Positions 17,311 to 25,772 of a DNA stretch of 64,000 bases are shown here, in pieces. The first letter of the stretch is position 1; the number at the start of each line of letters is the position of its first letter. The notes beneath the pieces are model-generated. The model ran no database searches, was not told the DNA's origin, and saw nothing but the letters and a program-made list of their open reading frames with translations. The position numbers and the translations under genes are program-made. This DNA is from Clostridium sp. (GTDB taxonomy: Bacteria > Bacillota > Clostridia > Clostridiales > Clostridiaceae): positions 1-64,000 of the forward strand of contig SVCL01000058.1 of NCBI GenBank assembly GCA_015058405.1, written 5' to 3'.

Positions 17311-17392
17311 ATACTATATATAGTGTTCGATAGAGAATGAAACACTATATATGGTATATGTTTAATTGGTGTATAGACACTACATATAGTAG
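17311..17392 (+). promoter_or_regulatory. Three NrdR-type boxes upstream of nrdD
   Basis: Sixteen-base sites close to ACACWATATATWGTGT occur at 17311-17326 (ATACTATATATAGTGT), 17342-17357 (ACACTATATATGGTAT) and 17377-17392 (ACACTACATATAGTAG). The first two centres are 31 bp apart, the classical three-turn NrdR spacing; the third is 35 bp further on. NrdR represses ribonucleotide reductase genes when dATP is high. Confidence 0.75.
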
Positions 17393-17410
17393 AGGGAGGG
17401 TGGATGAATA

Positions 17411-19525
17411 GTGCTACATGTTATAAAGAGGGATGGAAGGATATCCGAGTTTAATGTAGAGAAGATTACTAATGCTATCGAAAAGGCAGCTAAGGATATA
17501 AAAACAAAATTAGAAGGAGAAGAGCTTTCTGAAACAGTTGAAAAAGTTATAGACTATATAAAAAATAGTGGAAAAGAAAAAATTACAGTTGAAGAAATTC
17601 AAAATTTTGTTGAAGATGCATTAAGAAATAACTCTCATTTACAAGTAGCTAAAGCTTATTCAAGCTATAGAAATGAAAGAACAAGAATAAGAGAAATTAA
17701 ATCAGATTTAATGAAAGCGATACAAAAGATAGGTGTAGAAACAGATAGAGATAATGCTAATGTAGGTAATAATTTTAGTTCAAAGCTTTTAAGAATTGCT
17801 TCTGAATCTAATAAGTGGCATAACCTTTCAGCGATGCCTAAACGTTTAGCTAAGGCTCATGAAACTGGTGATTTATATTATCATGATTTAGATAGTTATA
17901 ATCTAACAACAAATTGTTTACATATACCTACTAGTGAAATGTTAAGAAATGGTTTTAATACAGGTTATGGAACAATAAAAAAACCTAGAAGAATAGAAAC
18001 AGCAGCAGAGCTTTCATGCATATTATTACAATCAACTCAAAATGACATGTTTGGAGGACAATCTCACCCTGATTTTGATAATGACTTAGCAGAATTTATA
18101 GAACCAACAAGGCAAGAGATAATCGATGAATTTAAGGAATTAGGTATTCCAGAAGAAAAGCTACAAGATATTGTAGAGAAAAAGTTACGTTTAAGAGTAC
18201 ACCAAGCTATGCAGGGTGTTGTATATAATCTTAATACAATGCATTCAAGAGCTGGTTCACAAGTTCCATTTAGCTCAGTAAATATAGGAATTCCACGTTC
18301 TAAGGATGCTGCATTGGTTTGTGAGGTATTCTTAGAGGAATATAATAAGGGATTAGGTAAAGGTGAACAGCCTATATTCCCCAATATAATATTTAGAGTT
18401 AAAGAGGGCGTTAATAGAGAGAAAGACGATCCATATTTTTATCTTTATGAATTAGCATGTAAAGTTGCAGCTAAGAGAATGAACCCAACATTTATGAATA
18501 TAGATGCTGATTTTAACAAGGAATATTATGATAAAGGATATTTGCCTGCTACTATGGGATGTAGAACATATTTAATGTCTAATGTTAATGGTGAGCCAGG
18601 CTGTAAAGGAAGAGGTAACATAGCACCAGTTACTATTAATCTTCCTAGGATAGGTATAGAAGCAAAACATGATATAGATAAGTTCTTTGAATTATTCCAA
18701 GAGAAAATAGATTTAGCCAAAGAATCATTAGAACATAGATATAATGTATTAAAAAATCTAAGAGTTAAAGATTTACCTTTTGTTGCAGGTCAAGGATTAA
18801 TGAGAGGGTCAGAGAATTTAGGACCAGATGATTCTATAGAACCAATTTTAAAACAAGGAACATGGGGAATTGGATTTATAGGACTTGCTGAAACTTTAGT
18901 AGCATTAATAGGTAAACATCATGGTGAAGATGAAGAAGCTAGGGAATTAGGATATAGAATAATTTCATTCTTAAGAGAAAATACAAATAAATTTACTAAA
19001 GAGACTCATCTTAATTGGAGTACTTATGCTACTCCAGCAGAAGGATTATCTGGCAAGTTTATAAAACAAGACAAGGCTTTATTTGGAGAAATTAAAGGTG
19101 TAACAGATAAAGATTATTATACTAATAGTTATCATGTTCCAGTTAAGTTCCCAATATCTATAAAAGATAAAATAGATATTGAGGCACCATATCATAAATT
19201 GTGTAATGCAGGACACATTAGTTACATTGAAGTTGATGATACTCCAGATCAAGAAACTATAATGGATATAATTAATTATGCTTATAAAAATACTAATATA
19301 AGTTATGTTGGAGTTAATTTTCATATAAAATATTGTAGAGATTGTGGAACTACTCTTCATAATCATGAAAATAAATGTCCAAAATGTAATAGTGATAATA
19401 TTCAAGGTATTTCAAGAGTAACAGGATATTTAAGCTTAGATGAAAGATTTGGTCCAGGAAAATGCCAAGAAAGAGCAGATAGAGTTACTCATACAGAAAA
19501 TCATGAAAATGTATATAATTTATAA
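17411..19525 (+). CDS. nrdD: Anaerobic ribonucleoside-triphosphate reductase
   Basis: 704-aa class III reductase that makes dNTPs without oxygen. An ATP-cone (residues ~1-95, VIKRDGRISEFNVEKI) provides allosteric control; the ten-stranded barrel follows; a Zn site has Cys 642, 645, 656 and 659; the glycyl radical is Gly672 in RVTGYL. GTG 17411 sits behind GGAGGGTGGATGAATA. It needs the radical-SAM activase NrdG, which here is encoded 5 kb downstream (24563) rather than adjacent. NrdR-like boxes precede it. Confidence 0.96.
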   Translation: MLHVIKRDGRISEFNVEKITNAIEKAAKDIKTKLEGEELSETVEKVIDYIKNSGKEKITVEEIQNFVEDALRNNSHLQVAKAYSSYRNERTRIREIKSDLMKAIQKIGVETDRDNANVGNNFSSKLLRIASESNKWHNLSAMPKRLAKAHETGDLYYHDLDSYNLTTNCLHIPTSEMLRNGFNTGYGTIKKPRRIETAAELSCILLQSTQNDMFGGQSHPDFDNDLAEFIEPTRQEIIDEFKELGIPEEKLQDIVEKKLRLRVHQAMQGVVYNLNTMHSRAGSQVPFSSVNIGIPRSKDAALVCEVFLEEYNKGLGKGEQPIFPNIIFRVKEGVNREKDDPYFYLYELACKVAAKRMNPTFMNIDADFNKEYYDKGYLPATMGCRTYLMSNVNGEPGCKGRGNIAPVTINLPRIGIEAKHDIDKFFELFQEKIDLAKESLEHRYNVLKNLRVKDLPFVAGQGLMRGSENLGPDDSIEPILKQGTWGIGFIGLAETLVALIGKHHGEDEEARELGYRIISFLRENTNKFTKETHLNWSTYATPAEGLSGKFIKQDKALFGEIKGVTDKDYYTNSYHVPVKFPISIKDKIDIEAPYHKLCNAGHISYIEVDDTPDQETIMDIINYAYKNTNISYVGVNFHIKYCRDCGTTLHNHENKCPKCNSDNIQGISRVTGYLSLDERFGPGKCQERADRVTHTENHENVYNL

Positions 19526-19542
19526 GAAATAGAATAATACTT

Positions 19543-19578
19543 AAAGACTATTGTAATAATATTGCAATGGTCTTTTTT
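19543..19578 (+). terminator. nrdD terminator
   Basis: AGACTATTGTAA pairs with TTGCAATGGTCT over a short loop and is followed by T6. Confidence 0.85.
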
Positions 19579-19857
19579 GTAGAAGAATAAAGCAGAAAAT
19601 TGAATTTTTATTAAAAAATCTTGCAATAATAGGTATGTTACTCTACAAAAACATGAAAAAATTTATATATATTGAAGGTGATATTTATTCATCTTGCAAA
19701 ATAATATAATATATATAGTGTTTTTTATTGTTATTTAATATACTATGTGTTAGAATTATATGGTAAAAAGGCGGTAAGAAGAAAAATTTCAAGATACTAT
19801 TGGGGAATTTTATTTTGAAATATTACTTATCATAAATAAATATTGGGGGCGATTTAT
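19579..19857 (+). promoter_or_regulatory. Upstream region of the Re-citrate/homocitrate synthase gene
   Basis: A/T-rich promoter region with a 16-base sequence at 19706-19721 (ATAATATATATAGTGT) that differs from the NrdR consensus at two positions, and a weaker half-match near 19741-19750. A shared regulator with nrdD is possible but the second box is poor. Nothing else recognisable. Confidence 0.35.
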
Positions 19858-21006
19858 ATGACAGTAAAAAGGTTAAGCGATGGAAAAAGAATTTATATTG
19901 TAGACACAACCCTTAGAGATGGTGAACAAACCGCAGGGGTTGTTTTTGCTAATGAGGAAAAAGTTGCAATTGCGACAATGTTAAGTGAAATAGGAATAGA
20001 TCAACTTGAAGTAGGAATTCCTACTATGGGTGGGGATGAAAAAGAAGCTATAAAAGCTATAGTTAAGAAGAATTTAAAAAGCAGTATAATGGCTTGGAAT
20101 AGACCAGTTATCTCAGATATAGAACAATCTATTGATTGTGGGGTAGATTCTGTTGCTATTTCAATATCAGTTTCAGATATCCATATTAAAAATAAACTTA
20201 AAAAGTCAAGAGAATGGGTATTAGAAAAGATGGTTGAAGGCGTTGAGTTTGCAAAGAAAAACGGTCTTTATGTTTCTGTAAATGGAGAAGATGCTTCTAG
20301 AGCTGATCAAGAATTTCTTATTGAATTTATGAAAATAGCAAAACAAGCTGGGGCAGATAGATTTAGGTATTGTGATACTGTTGGTGTCATGGGGCCTTTT
20401 AAGATAGAGGAACAAATTAAATATTTATATGATCAAACAGGTTTTGATATAGAGATGCATACTCATAACGACTTTGGTATGGCTACAGCTAATGCAATTG
20501 CAGGTGTAAGAGCAGGGGCAAGTCATGTTGGGTTAACAGTAAATGGACTAGGTGAAAGAGCAGGAAATGCAGCTTTAGAAGAAGTATTAATGGCATTTAA
20601 ATATGTTTATGGAATGGATGTAGATGTTGATACAACTAGATTTAGAGAATTATCTGAATATGTATCTAGAGCATCAGGAAGAGAACTTCCAAAGTGGAAA
20701 GCTATTGTTGGAACAAATATGTTTGCACATGAGTCTGGAATCCATGCAGATGGAGCAATAAAGAATCCTAAGAATTACGAAGCTTTTGAACCAAATGTAG
20801 TTGGACTTGAAAGACAAATAGTAATAGGAAAACACTCTGGTAAAGCAGCTATAATTAATAAGTTTAAAGAATATAATATAGATTTAACTGATGAAGAAGC
20901 TCAAGCGGTTTTAGAGCATGTAAGAACATTATCTGTAAGGCTTAAAAGAAGTCTTTTTGATAAAGAAGTAGTTAAATTATATAAAGATTATAAAGCACAA
21001 AATTAG
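19858..21006 (+). CDS. Homocitrate synthase family protein, probable Re-citrate synthase
   Basis: 382-aa DRE-TIM barrel acyltransferase. It has DTTLRDGEQTAG at the N-terminus (metal and general-base residues), HTHNDFGMATANA (~205) and NGLGERAGNA. The family includes NifV, homocitrate synthase and, in clostridia lacking Si-citrate synthase, the Re-specific citrate synthase first described in C. kluyveri. An aconitase follows 47 bases downstream, favouring citrate for glutamate synthesis; homocitrate for nitrogenase or aminoadipate is the alternative and no nif gene is near. ATG 19858 is eight bases from GGGGGCG; an upstream in-frame GTG/TTG at 19843 overlaps the site. Confidence 0.8.
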   Translation: MTVKRLSDGKRIYIVDTTLRDGEQTAGVVFANEEKVAIATMLSEIGIDQLEVGIPTMGGDEKEAIKAIVKKNLKSSIMAWNRPVISDIEQSIDCGVDSVAISISVSDIHIKNKLKKSREWVLEKMVEGVEFAKKNGLYVSVNGEDASRADQEFLIEFMKIAKQAGADRFRYCDTVGVMGPFKIEEQIKYLYDQTGFDIEMHTHNDFGMATANAIAGVRAGASHVGLTVNGLGERAGNAALEEVLMAFKYVYGMDVDVDTTRFRELSEYVSRASGRELPKWKAIVGTNMFAHESGIHADGAIKNPKNYEAFEPNVVGLERQIVIGKHSGKAAIINKFKEYNIDLTDEEAQAVLEHVRTLSVRLKRSLFDKEVVKLYKDYKAQN

Positions 21007-21053
21007 TGTTTATGTATAGCGATTAATAGCGATTTTAAATTAGGGGGAAAACC

Positions 21054-22976
21054 ATGGGAGATAATTTAGTATATAAGATTCTTAAGAAACATATTGTTGA
21101 AGGTGAACTAAAGGTAGGGGAACCAATAGCTTTAAAAATAGATAGAACATTAACTCAAGATTCAACAGGAACAATGGCATATCTTCAATTAGAAGCTATG
21201 GGTATAGATAGAGTTAAGACAAAAAGATCTGTAGCATTTGTAGATCATAATATGTTACAACAGGGCTTTGAGAATGCAGATGATCATAAGTTTATACAAA
21301 CAGTAGCTTCTAAATACGGAGTTTATTTTTCTAAACCAGGGAATGGGATATGTCATCAATTATTTTTAGAAAGATTTTCGGTACCAGGAGATACTTTAAT
21401 AGGTTCAGATAGCCATACACCAACTTCTGGTGGAGTTGGAATGTTAGCTATGGGAGCTGGAGGATTAGATGTTGCACTTGCTATGGGTGGTGGAGCATAT
21501 AACATAAATACTCCTAAGGTAGTTAAAATAGAGTTATTAGGTAAGCTTAATAAAATGGTAGCTGCTAAAGATATTATTTTAGAAGTTTTAAGAAGATTAA
21601 CTGTAAAAGGTGGAGTTGGAATAGTATTTGAATATGCTGGAGAAGGTGTAAAGACACTTTCTGTTCCAGAAAGAGGTACTATAACTAATATGGGTGCAGA
21701 ACTTGGAGCAACTACTTCCATATTCCCAAGTGATGAAAGAACTTTAGAATTCTTCAAAGCACAAGGAAGAGAAGAAGACTGGGTAGAATTAAAGCCAGAT
21801 GAAGATGCAAAATATGATGAAGTAGTAACTATTAATTTAAGTGAATTAGAGCCATTAACTGCAAAGCCACATATGCCAGATAATGTTGTAACTGTTAAAG
21901 AAGCAGGCAAAATAAAAGTAGATCAAGTATTTATAGGAAGCTGTACTAACTCTTCTTATGAAGATTTAATGAAGGTAGCTAAAATATTAAAGGGTAATAA
22001 GGTTAATCCAAATGTGAGTTTAGTAATTGGACCAGGCTCAAGACAAGTTATGGAGATGATTGCAAGAAACGGAGCTTTAGCAGATATTATTAGTTCAGGT
22101 GCGAGAATTTTAGAAAATTCTTGTGGTCCATGCATTGGTATGGGTCAAGCGCCAGGAACAAATGGAATTTCTCTTAGAACAGTAAATAGAAATTTCTATG
22201 GTAGAAGTGGAACATTATCAGGCCAAATATATATAGTAAGTCCAGAAACAGCAGCAGTTTCTGCTATAAAAGGAGTATTAACTGATCCAAGAGAAATGGA
22301 TGTTGATATAGAAGTAGAAATGCCAAAGAAATTTATAATAGATGATTCTATGATTTTACTTCCAGCAGAAACTAACGCAGAAGTAGAAGTCGTAAGAGGA
22401 CCAAATATAAAACCATTCCCAGTAAATAAAGCACTTGGAAAAGAAGTAGAAGGAAAGGTATTAATAAAGGTTGAGGATAATATCACAACAGATCATATTA
22501 TGCCTTCAAATTCAAAACTTTTACCATTTAGATCTAACGTACCTTACCTTTCAGAGTTCTGCTTTAATACAATAGATGCAGAGTTCCCTAAGAGAGCTAA
22601 GGAGAATAATGGCGGATTTATAATAGCAGGAGAAAACTATGGTCAAGGTTCATCTAGAGAACATGCTGCATTAGCACCTTTATATTTAGGAGTTAAGGCA
22701 GTTGTAGCTAAGTCATTTGCAAGAATTCATAAAGCAAATTTAATTAATAATGGAATTATTCCAATGGAATTTGAGAAGGGAACAGATTATGACGGACTTG
22801 AGTTGTTAGATGAATTAAAGATAGAAGGAATTCAAAGTTCATTAACTGTAGGTGAAGCAGTTATTAAAAATTTAACTAAAGGTACAGAATATAAAGTTAA
22901 GCTTGATTTAACTGAAAAGGAAATAGAAGTTATTAAAGCAGGTGGAAGACTTAATTTTGTTAAGAATAACAATTAG
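21054..22976 (+). CDS. acn: Aconitate hydratase
   Basis: 640-aa monomeric aconitase of the shorter bacterial type that interconverts citrate and isocitrate. Cluster ligands are Cys in IGSCTNSSYED (~300) and the pair in NSCGPCIGMGQ (~360); substrate residues include GSDSHTPTSGG (~120) and the C-terminal swivel motif GQGSSREHAALAP (~535). ATG 21054 follows TAGGGGGAAAACC. It lies in one transcript with the citrate synthase homologue. No isocitrate dehydrogenase is in the window, so the glutamate branch must be completed elsewhere. Homoaconitase use cannot be ruled out by eye. Confidence 0.9.
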   Translation: MGDNLVYKILKKHIVEGELKVGEPIALKIDRTLTQDSTGTMAYLQLEAMGIDRVKTKRSVAFVDHNMLQQGFENADDHKFIQTVASKYGVYFSKPGNGICHQLFLERFSVPGDTLIGSDSHTPTSGGVGMLAMGAGGLDVALAMGGGAYNINTPKVVKIELLGKLNKMVAAKDIILEVLRRLTVKGGVGIVFEYAGEGVKTLSVPERGTITNMGAELGATTSIFPSDERTLEFFKAQGREEDWVELKPDEDAKYDEVVTINLSELEPLTAKPHMPDNVVTVKEAGKIKVDQVFIGSCTNSSYEDLMKVAKILKGNKVNPNVSLVIGPGSRQVMEMIARNGALADIISSGARILENSCGPCIGMGQAPGTNGISLRTVNRNFYGRSGTLSGQIYIVSPETAAVSAIKGVLTDPREMDVDIEVEMPKKFIIDDSMILLPAETNAEVEVVRGPNIKPFPVNKALGKEVEGKVLIKVEDNITTDHIMPSNSKLLPFRSNVPYLSEFCFNTIDAEFPKRAKENNGGFIIAGENYGQGSSREHAALAPLYLGVKAVVAKSFARIHKANLINNGIIPMEFEKGTDYDGLELLDELKIEGIQSSLTVGEAVIKNLTKGTEYKVKLDLTEKEIEVIKAGGRLNFVKNNN

Positions 22977-22992
22977 ATAGTTTAAAGGTTAT

Positions 22993-23046
22993 ATTCCTTC
23001 AAAGTTACTTATGTTATTAATAAGTAACCTTGGAGGAATTTTTTTT
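22993..23046 (+). terminator. Terminator after aconitase
   Basis: Long stem ATTCCTTCAAAGTTACTTA with TAAGTAACCTTGGAGGAAT (small internal mismatches) followed by T8. Confidence 0.9.
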
Positions 23047-23096
23047 CTTATAGTGTTATAATTAACATAAATATTTTTAAATTGGGGGCTATGAAA

Positions 23097-24419
23097 ATGA
23101 AAACTGAAGAAGCGATAAAATTAAATTTGGATTCTCTTTGTGTGTATAAGGGGATATTTGAGGATAAACTTGGGGATAAGTTTAAAAACTTTGTGGATAA
23201 AATATGTGTTAGTGATTTTTTAGGGGAAAGTATAAAGGCTTATAATGAGTTTACATATTTATTATTCACTAAAAACAGTGATCTTAATTTTAAGGAGGTT
23301 ATTGTTGATAGTATTTTATTAAGCAATAATCCATTTAATATTACTTTAGAAGAAGATAGAGAAGTTCCTGAATTTCTTGAAGAGGGAATTAAGAATGAAT
23401 TAAAGTTATTAGGTAACTTAGTATGTGTAAACAGTAATGTTATTAAGGAGATTTTAGTTAGTAGATTTGGGACAAGTGAAGAAAATTTAACTAGAGTAAC
23501 TTCGTTATTAGATTGGGGAATTAGTAATAAATTTTACAAACCTAAGAATAATACAGACTTTGAATTCATTAAGGCAAAGTTGTTAAATGAAAATGATTGG
23601 GCAAGTTGCGCAAATGATTTGATAGACTTTCATAAAAAAAATGGGACAGGAAGAGCTACAGCTTATAGTGCCTTTGTTTGGGAAAGATTCGATGGAGATG
23701 AAGAAGGTCGTTTAAGAGAAGTTAAAGAACCAGACCCTATTAAACTATCAGAATTAGTGGGATATGAAATGGAACAAAAACAAATAATAGATAATACAGA
23801 ACATTTTTTAAATGGAATACCTGCTAATAATTTATTATTATATGGTTCAAGAGGGACAGGAAAATCTTCAACTGTTAAAGCTATTTTAAATGAGTATTAT
23901 GAGAGAGGGCTAAGGCTTATTGAAGTGGATAAGGAACAGTTAAGTGACTTTACTAGAATAATAAGATTATTAAAACATAAGAAGCAAAAGTTTATAATTT
24001 TTGTAGATGATTTAGTATTTGCAGAAAATGAGGCTAGTTATTCTGCTTTAAAAACTATATTAGAGGGTAGAGTAGAAAATAGACCTGATAATATTTTAAT
24101 ATATGCAACAACTAACAGAAGACATTTAGTTCAAGAGAAGTTTTCTGATGGAGATGAGATTCATTCAAAGGATACTAGGGAAGAAAAATTATCTTTAGCA
24201 GATAGATTTGGAATAACTATTAGCTTTTTTGCTCCAGATCAAAAGAAGTATTTAACTATTGTTGATTCATTAGCTAAGTCAAGAGGATTAAATGTTGATG
24301 AAGAATACTTACATAGTGAAGCATTAAAGTGGGAAAAGTGGCATAATGGACGTTCACCAAGATCTGCACGCCAATTCATTGATTGGCTTCAAGGTGAGGT
24401 TAGTGGGAAAGAACTTTAG
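23097..24419 (+). CDS. DUF815 family ATP-binding protein (AAA+ like)
   Basis: 440 aa. The N-terminal ~220 residues are helical and variable. The C-terminal part is the DUF815 ATPase: LVGYEMEQKQIIDNTEHFL, Walker A LLYGSRGTGKSSTVKA (~255), Walker B KFIIFVDDLVF (~300), sensor-1 LIYATTNRRHL and RSARQFIDWL near the end. The biochemical role is unknown. I favour ATG 23097, eight bases after GGGGG; ATG 23091 (two codons earlier) is too close to it. A terminator separates it from the aconitase gene, so it has its own promoter. Confidence 0.85.
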   Translation: MKTEEAIKLNLDSLCVYKGIFEDKLGDKFKNFVDKICVSDFLGESIKAYNEFTYLLFTKNSDLNFKEVIVDSILLSNNPFNITLEEDREVPEFLEEGIKNELKLLGNLVCVNSNVIKEILVSRFGTSEENLTRVTSLLDWGISNKFYKPKNNTDFEFIKAKLLNENDWASCANDLIDFHKKNGTGRATAYSAFVWERFDGDEEGRLREVKEPDPIKLSELVGYEMEQKQIIDNTEHFLNGIPANNLLLYGSRGTGKSSTVKAILNEYYERGLRLIEVDKEQLSDFTRIIRLLKHKKQKFIIFVDDLVFAENEASYSALKTILEGRVENRPDNILIYATTNRRHLVQEKFSDGDEIHSKDTREEKLSLADRFGITISFFAPDQKKYLTIVDSLAKSRGLNVDEEYLHSEALKWEKWHNGRSPRSARQFIDWLQGEVSGKEL

Positions 24420-24562
24420 TGTTATGGTGAATAAATTAGTCTAATCTATGTTATTGTAATTAAGAAATATAAGAACATATAAATATATATTTTTTAAAAT
24501 ATAAAAAATTTGATTAGCTCTTTAAACTAAATGTTTTAGGATTTTGTGAGGTGATTTGAGTT

Positions 24563-25072
24563 ATGGGTAAGATGATAAGACTTGCAGGGATTGCTTATGA
24601 GAGTTTGGTTAATGGCCCTGGTGTTAGAAGGGTGTTTTTTTCTCAGGGATGTAAACATAATTGTGAAGGTTGTTTTAATCCTGATACTCATGATTTTTCT
24701 GGCGGAGAAGAAAGGGATATGGATGAACTTATTAATGATGTTTTGGAGAATCCTTTTATAAAAGGTGTAACTTTTAGTGGTGGTGATCCTTTTGAAAGAG
24801 CTGAAGATTTTGCTTATATGGCTAAGGCCTTTCAGAATAATGGAAAGAATGTTTGGAGCTATACTGGTTATACATTTGAATACATATTAGAAAATCTTGA
24901 TAAAAGAAAAGGATGGAGAGATCTTATTAACAATCTTGATGTTTTGGTTGATGGAAAATTTGAGATTAATAATAAACAAGATGGACTAAGATTTAGAGGA
25001 TCAAGCAATCAAAGAATTATTGATGTAAAGAAAAGTTTAAATATTAAAGAAGTAGTTGTTTTAGAGTATTAA
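24563..25072 (+). CDS. nrdG: Anaerobic ribonucleotide reductase activating protein
   Basis: 169-aa radical SAM activase that puts the glycyl radical on NrdD. The cluster motif CKHNCEGC (residues ~30-37) and SAM-binding GGDP (FSGGDPFERA, ~75) are intact. ATG 24563 follows GAGGTGATTTGAGTT. It is 5 kb from nrdD, with three unrelated genes between, so the usual nrdDG pair seems to have been split by insertion. An IS remnant lies immediately downstream. Confidence 0.94.
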   Translation: MGKMIRLAGIAYESLVNGPGVRRVFFSQGCKHNCEGCFNPDTHDFSGGEERDMDELINDVLENPFIKGVTFSGGDPFERAEDFAYMAKAFQNNGKNVWSYTGYTFEYILENLDKRKGWRDLINNLDVLVDGKFEINNKQDGLRFRGSSNQRIIDVKKSLNIKEVVVLEY

Positions 25073-25076
25073 GGGC

Positions 25077-25377
25077 TGTATCTGAATGATTTTTAAATCA
25101 TTCAGTATGCGGCTCCTTTTTCAATGCCGCATGAAAAGATTCTATACAAGCATTATCTGATGGACCTTAGGAGAGCCATATCTGCCTTTATTTTCATGGT
25201 ATATACTTTTAACTCCTCATTTTCTTTTGCTCTTGGCAGCTCGGATTTATTTAAGGCTTTGTAGAAACTACTTCTAGCAATTCCCAGTACCTCACACATT
25301 TTACTGACACCATGTTCATCTTTATATCTTTCTATTATTGGAACAATTAATTGCTGATTTTGCAATTTCATATTCAT
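25077..25377 (-). pseudogene. Decayed IS3-family transposase (orfB remnant)
   Basis: On the minus strand an open frame of 74 codons from 25377 reads like the N-terminus of IS3 OrfB (IERYKDEHGVSKMCEVLGIARSSFYKAL). It stops near 25153. In another frame the sequence continues with PSDNACIESFHAALKKE (25103-25152), the DNA_xESFxxxLKxE block of the IS3 DDE catalytic core. The middle of the gene is missing and the frame is broken, so this is a deletion remnant. It lies between nrdG and the carrier-protein operon. Confidence 0.8.
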
Positions 25378-25506
25378 AAACGATACTCTGCTAAGCTCAT
25401 TCCTGATTTGTAGAGATCAACCTTAAAACGTAGATAGAATATTAGCAATGAAAAAAAACAACAAAATACATAAAAAAATATTTTTATAAATAATTCAAGA
25501 AAATAC

Positions 25507-25534
25507 TTGAAAAAAATAAGCTAAGATTTATAAT
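25507..25534 (+). promoter_or_regulatory. SigA-type promoter of the carrier-protein operon
   Basis: TTGAAA at 25507-25512, 16-bp spacer, TATAAT at 25529-25534, about 60 bases before the lysW start. The preceding 25378-25506 shows no gene or obvious operator. Confidence 0.65.
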
Positions 25535-25592
25535 ATGTATGTAAATAAATAACAAAAAAACTATAAATAACTAAAAGGTATGGAGGTAAATT

Positions 25593-25769
25593 ATGAAAAA
25601 AGTAAAATGCGTATCATGTAAAGCAGAATTCGAAGTTGAAGATGATGTAATGGAAGGAGAAATAGTAGAATGTTCTTCATGTGGTCAAGAACATGAAGTT
25701 GAAGTTAGTAGTGAAGGAGAAATTAGTGTAGCTTTAGCTCCAGAAATCGAAGAGACTTGGGGAGAATAA
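25593..25769 (+). CDS. lysW: LysW-type amino-group carrier protein
   Basis: 58-aa acidic protein, too short for many gene callers. A zinc-ribbon is formed by Cys6, Cys9, Cys27 and Cys30 (CVSC and CSSC). The tail ends EETWGE, matching the EDWGE terminus of LysW whose last Glu gamma-carboxyl is ligated to the alpha-amino group of glutamate or aminoadipate. The protein then carries the substrate between the kinase, reductase, aminotransferase and hydrolase. ATG 25593 follows GGAGG with a six-base gap. It is the first gene of the operon, with lysX three bases downstream. The Asp-to-Thr change in the tail (ETWGE) is a deviation from the usual EDWGE. Confidence 0.92.
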   Translation: MKKVKCVSCKAEFEVEDDVMEGEIVECSSCGQEHEVEVSSEGEISVALAPEIEETWGE

Positions 25770-25772
25770 AAA

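Noticed and set aside
17094..17345. 83-codon minus-strand frame upstream of the DUF3048 lipoprotein gene
   Set aside because: Low-complexity hydrophobic sequence with no ribosome binding site, overlapping the NrdR boxes; an A/T-rich accident.
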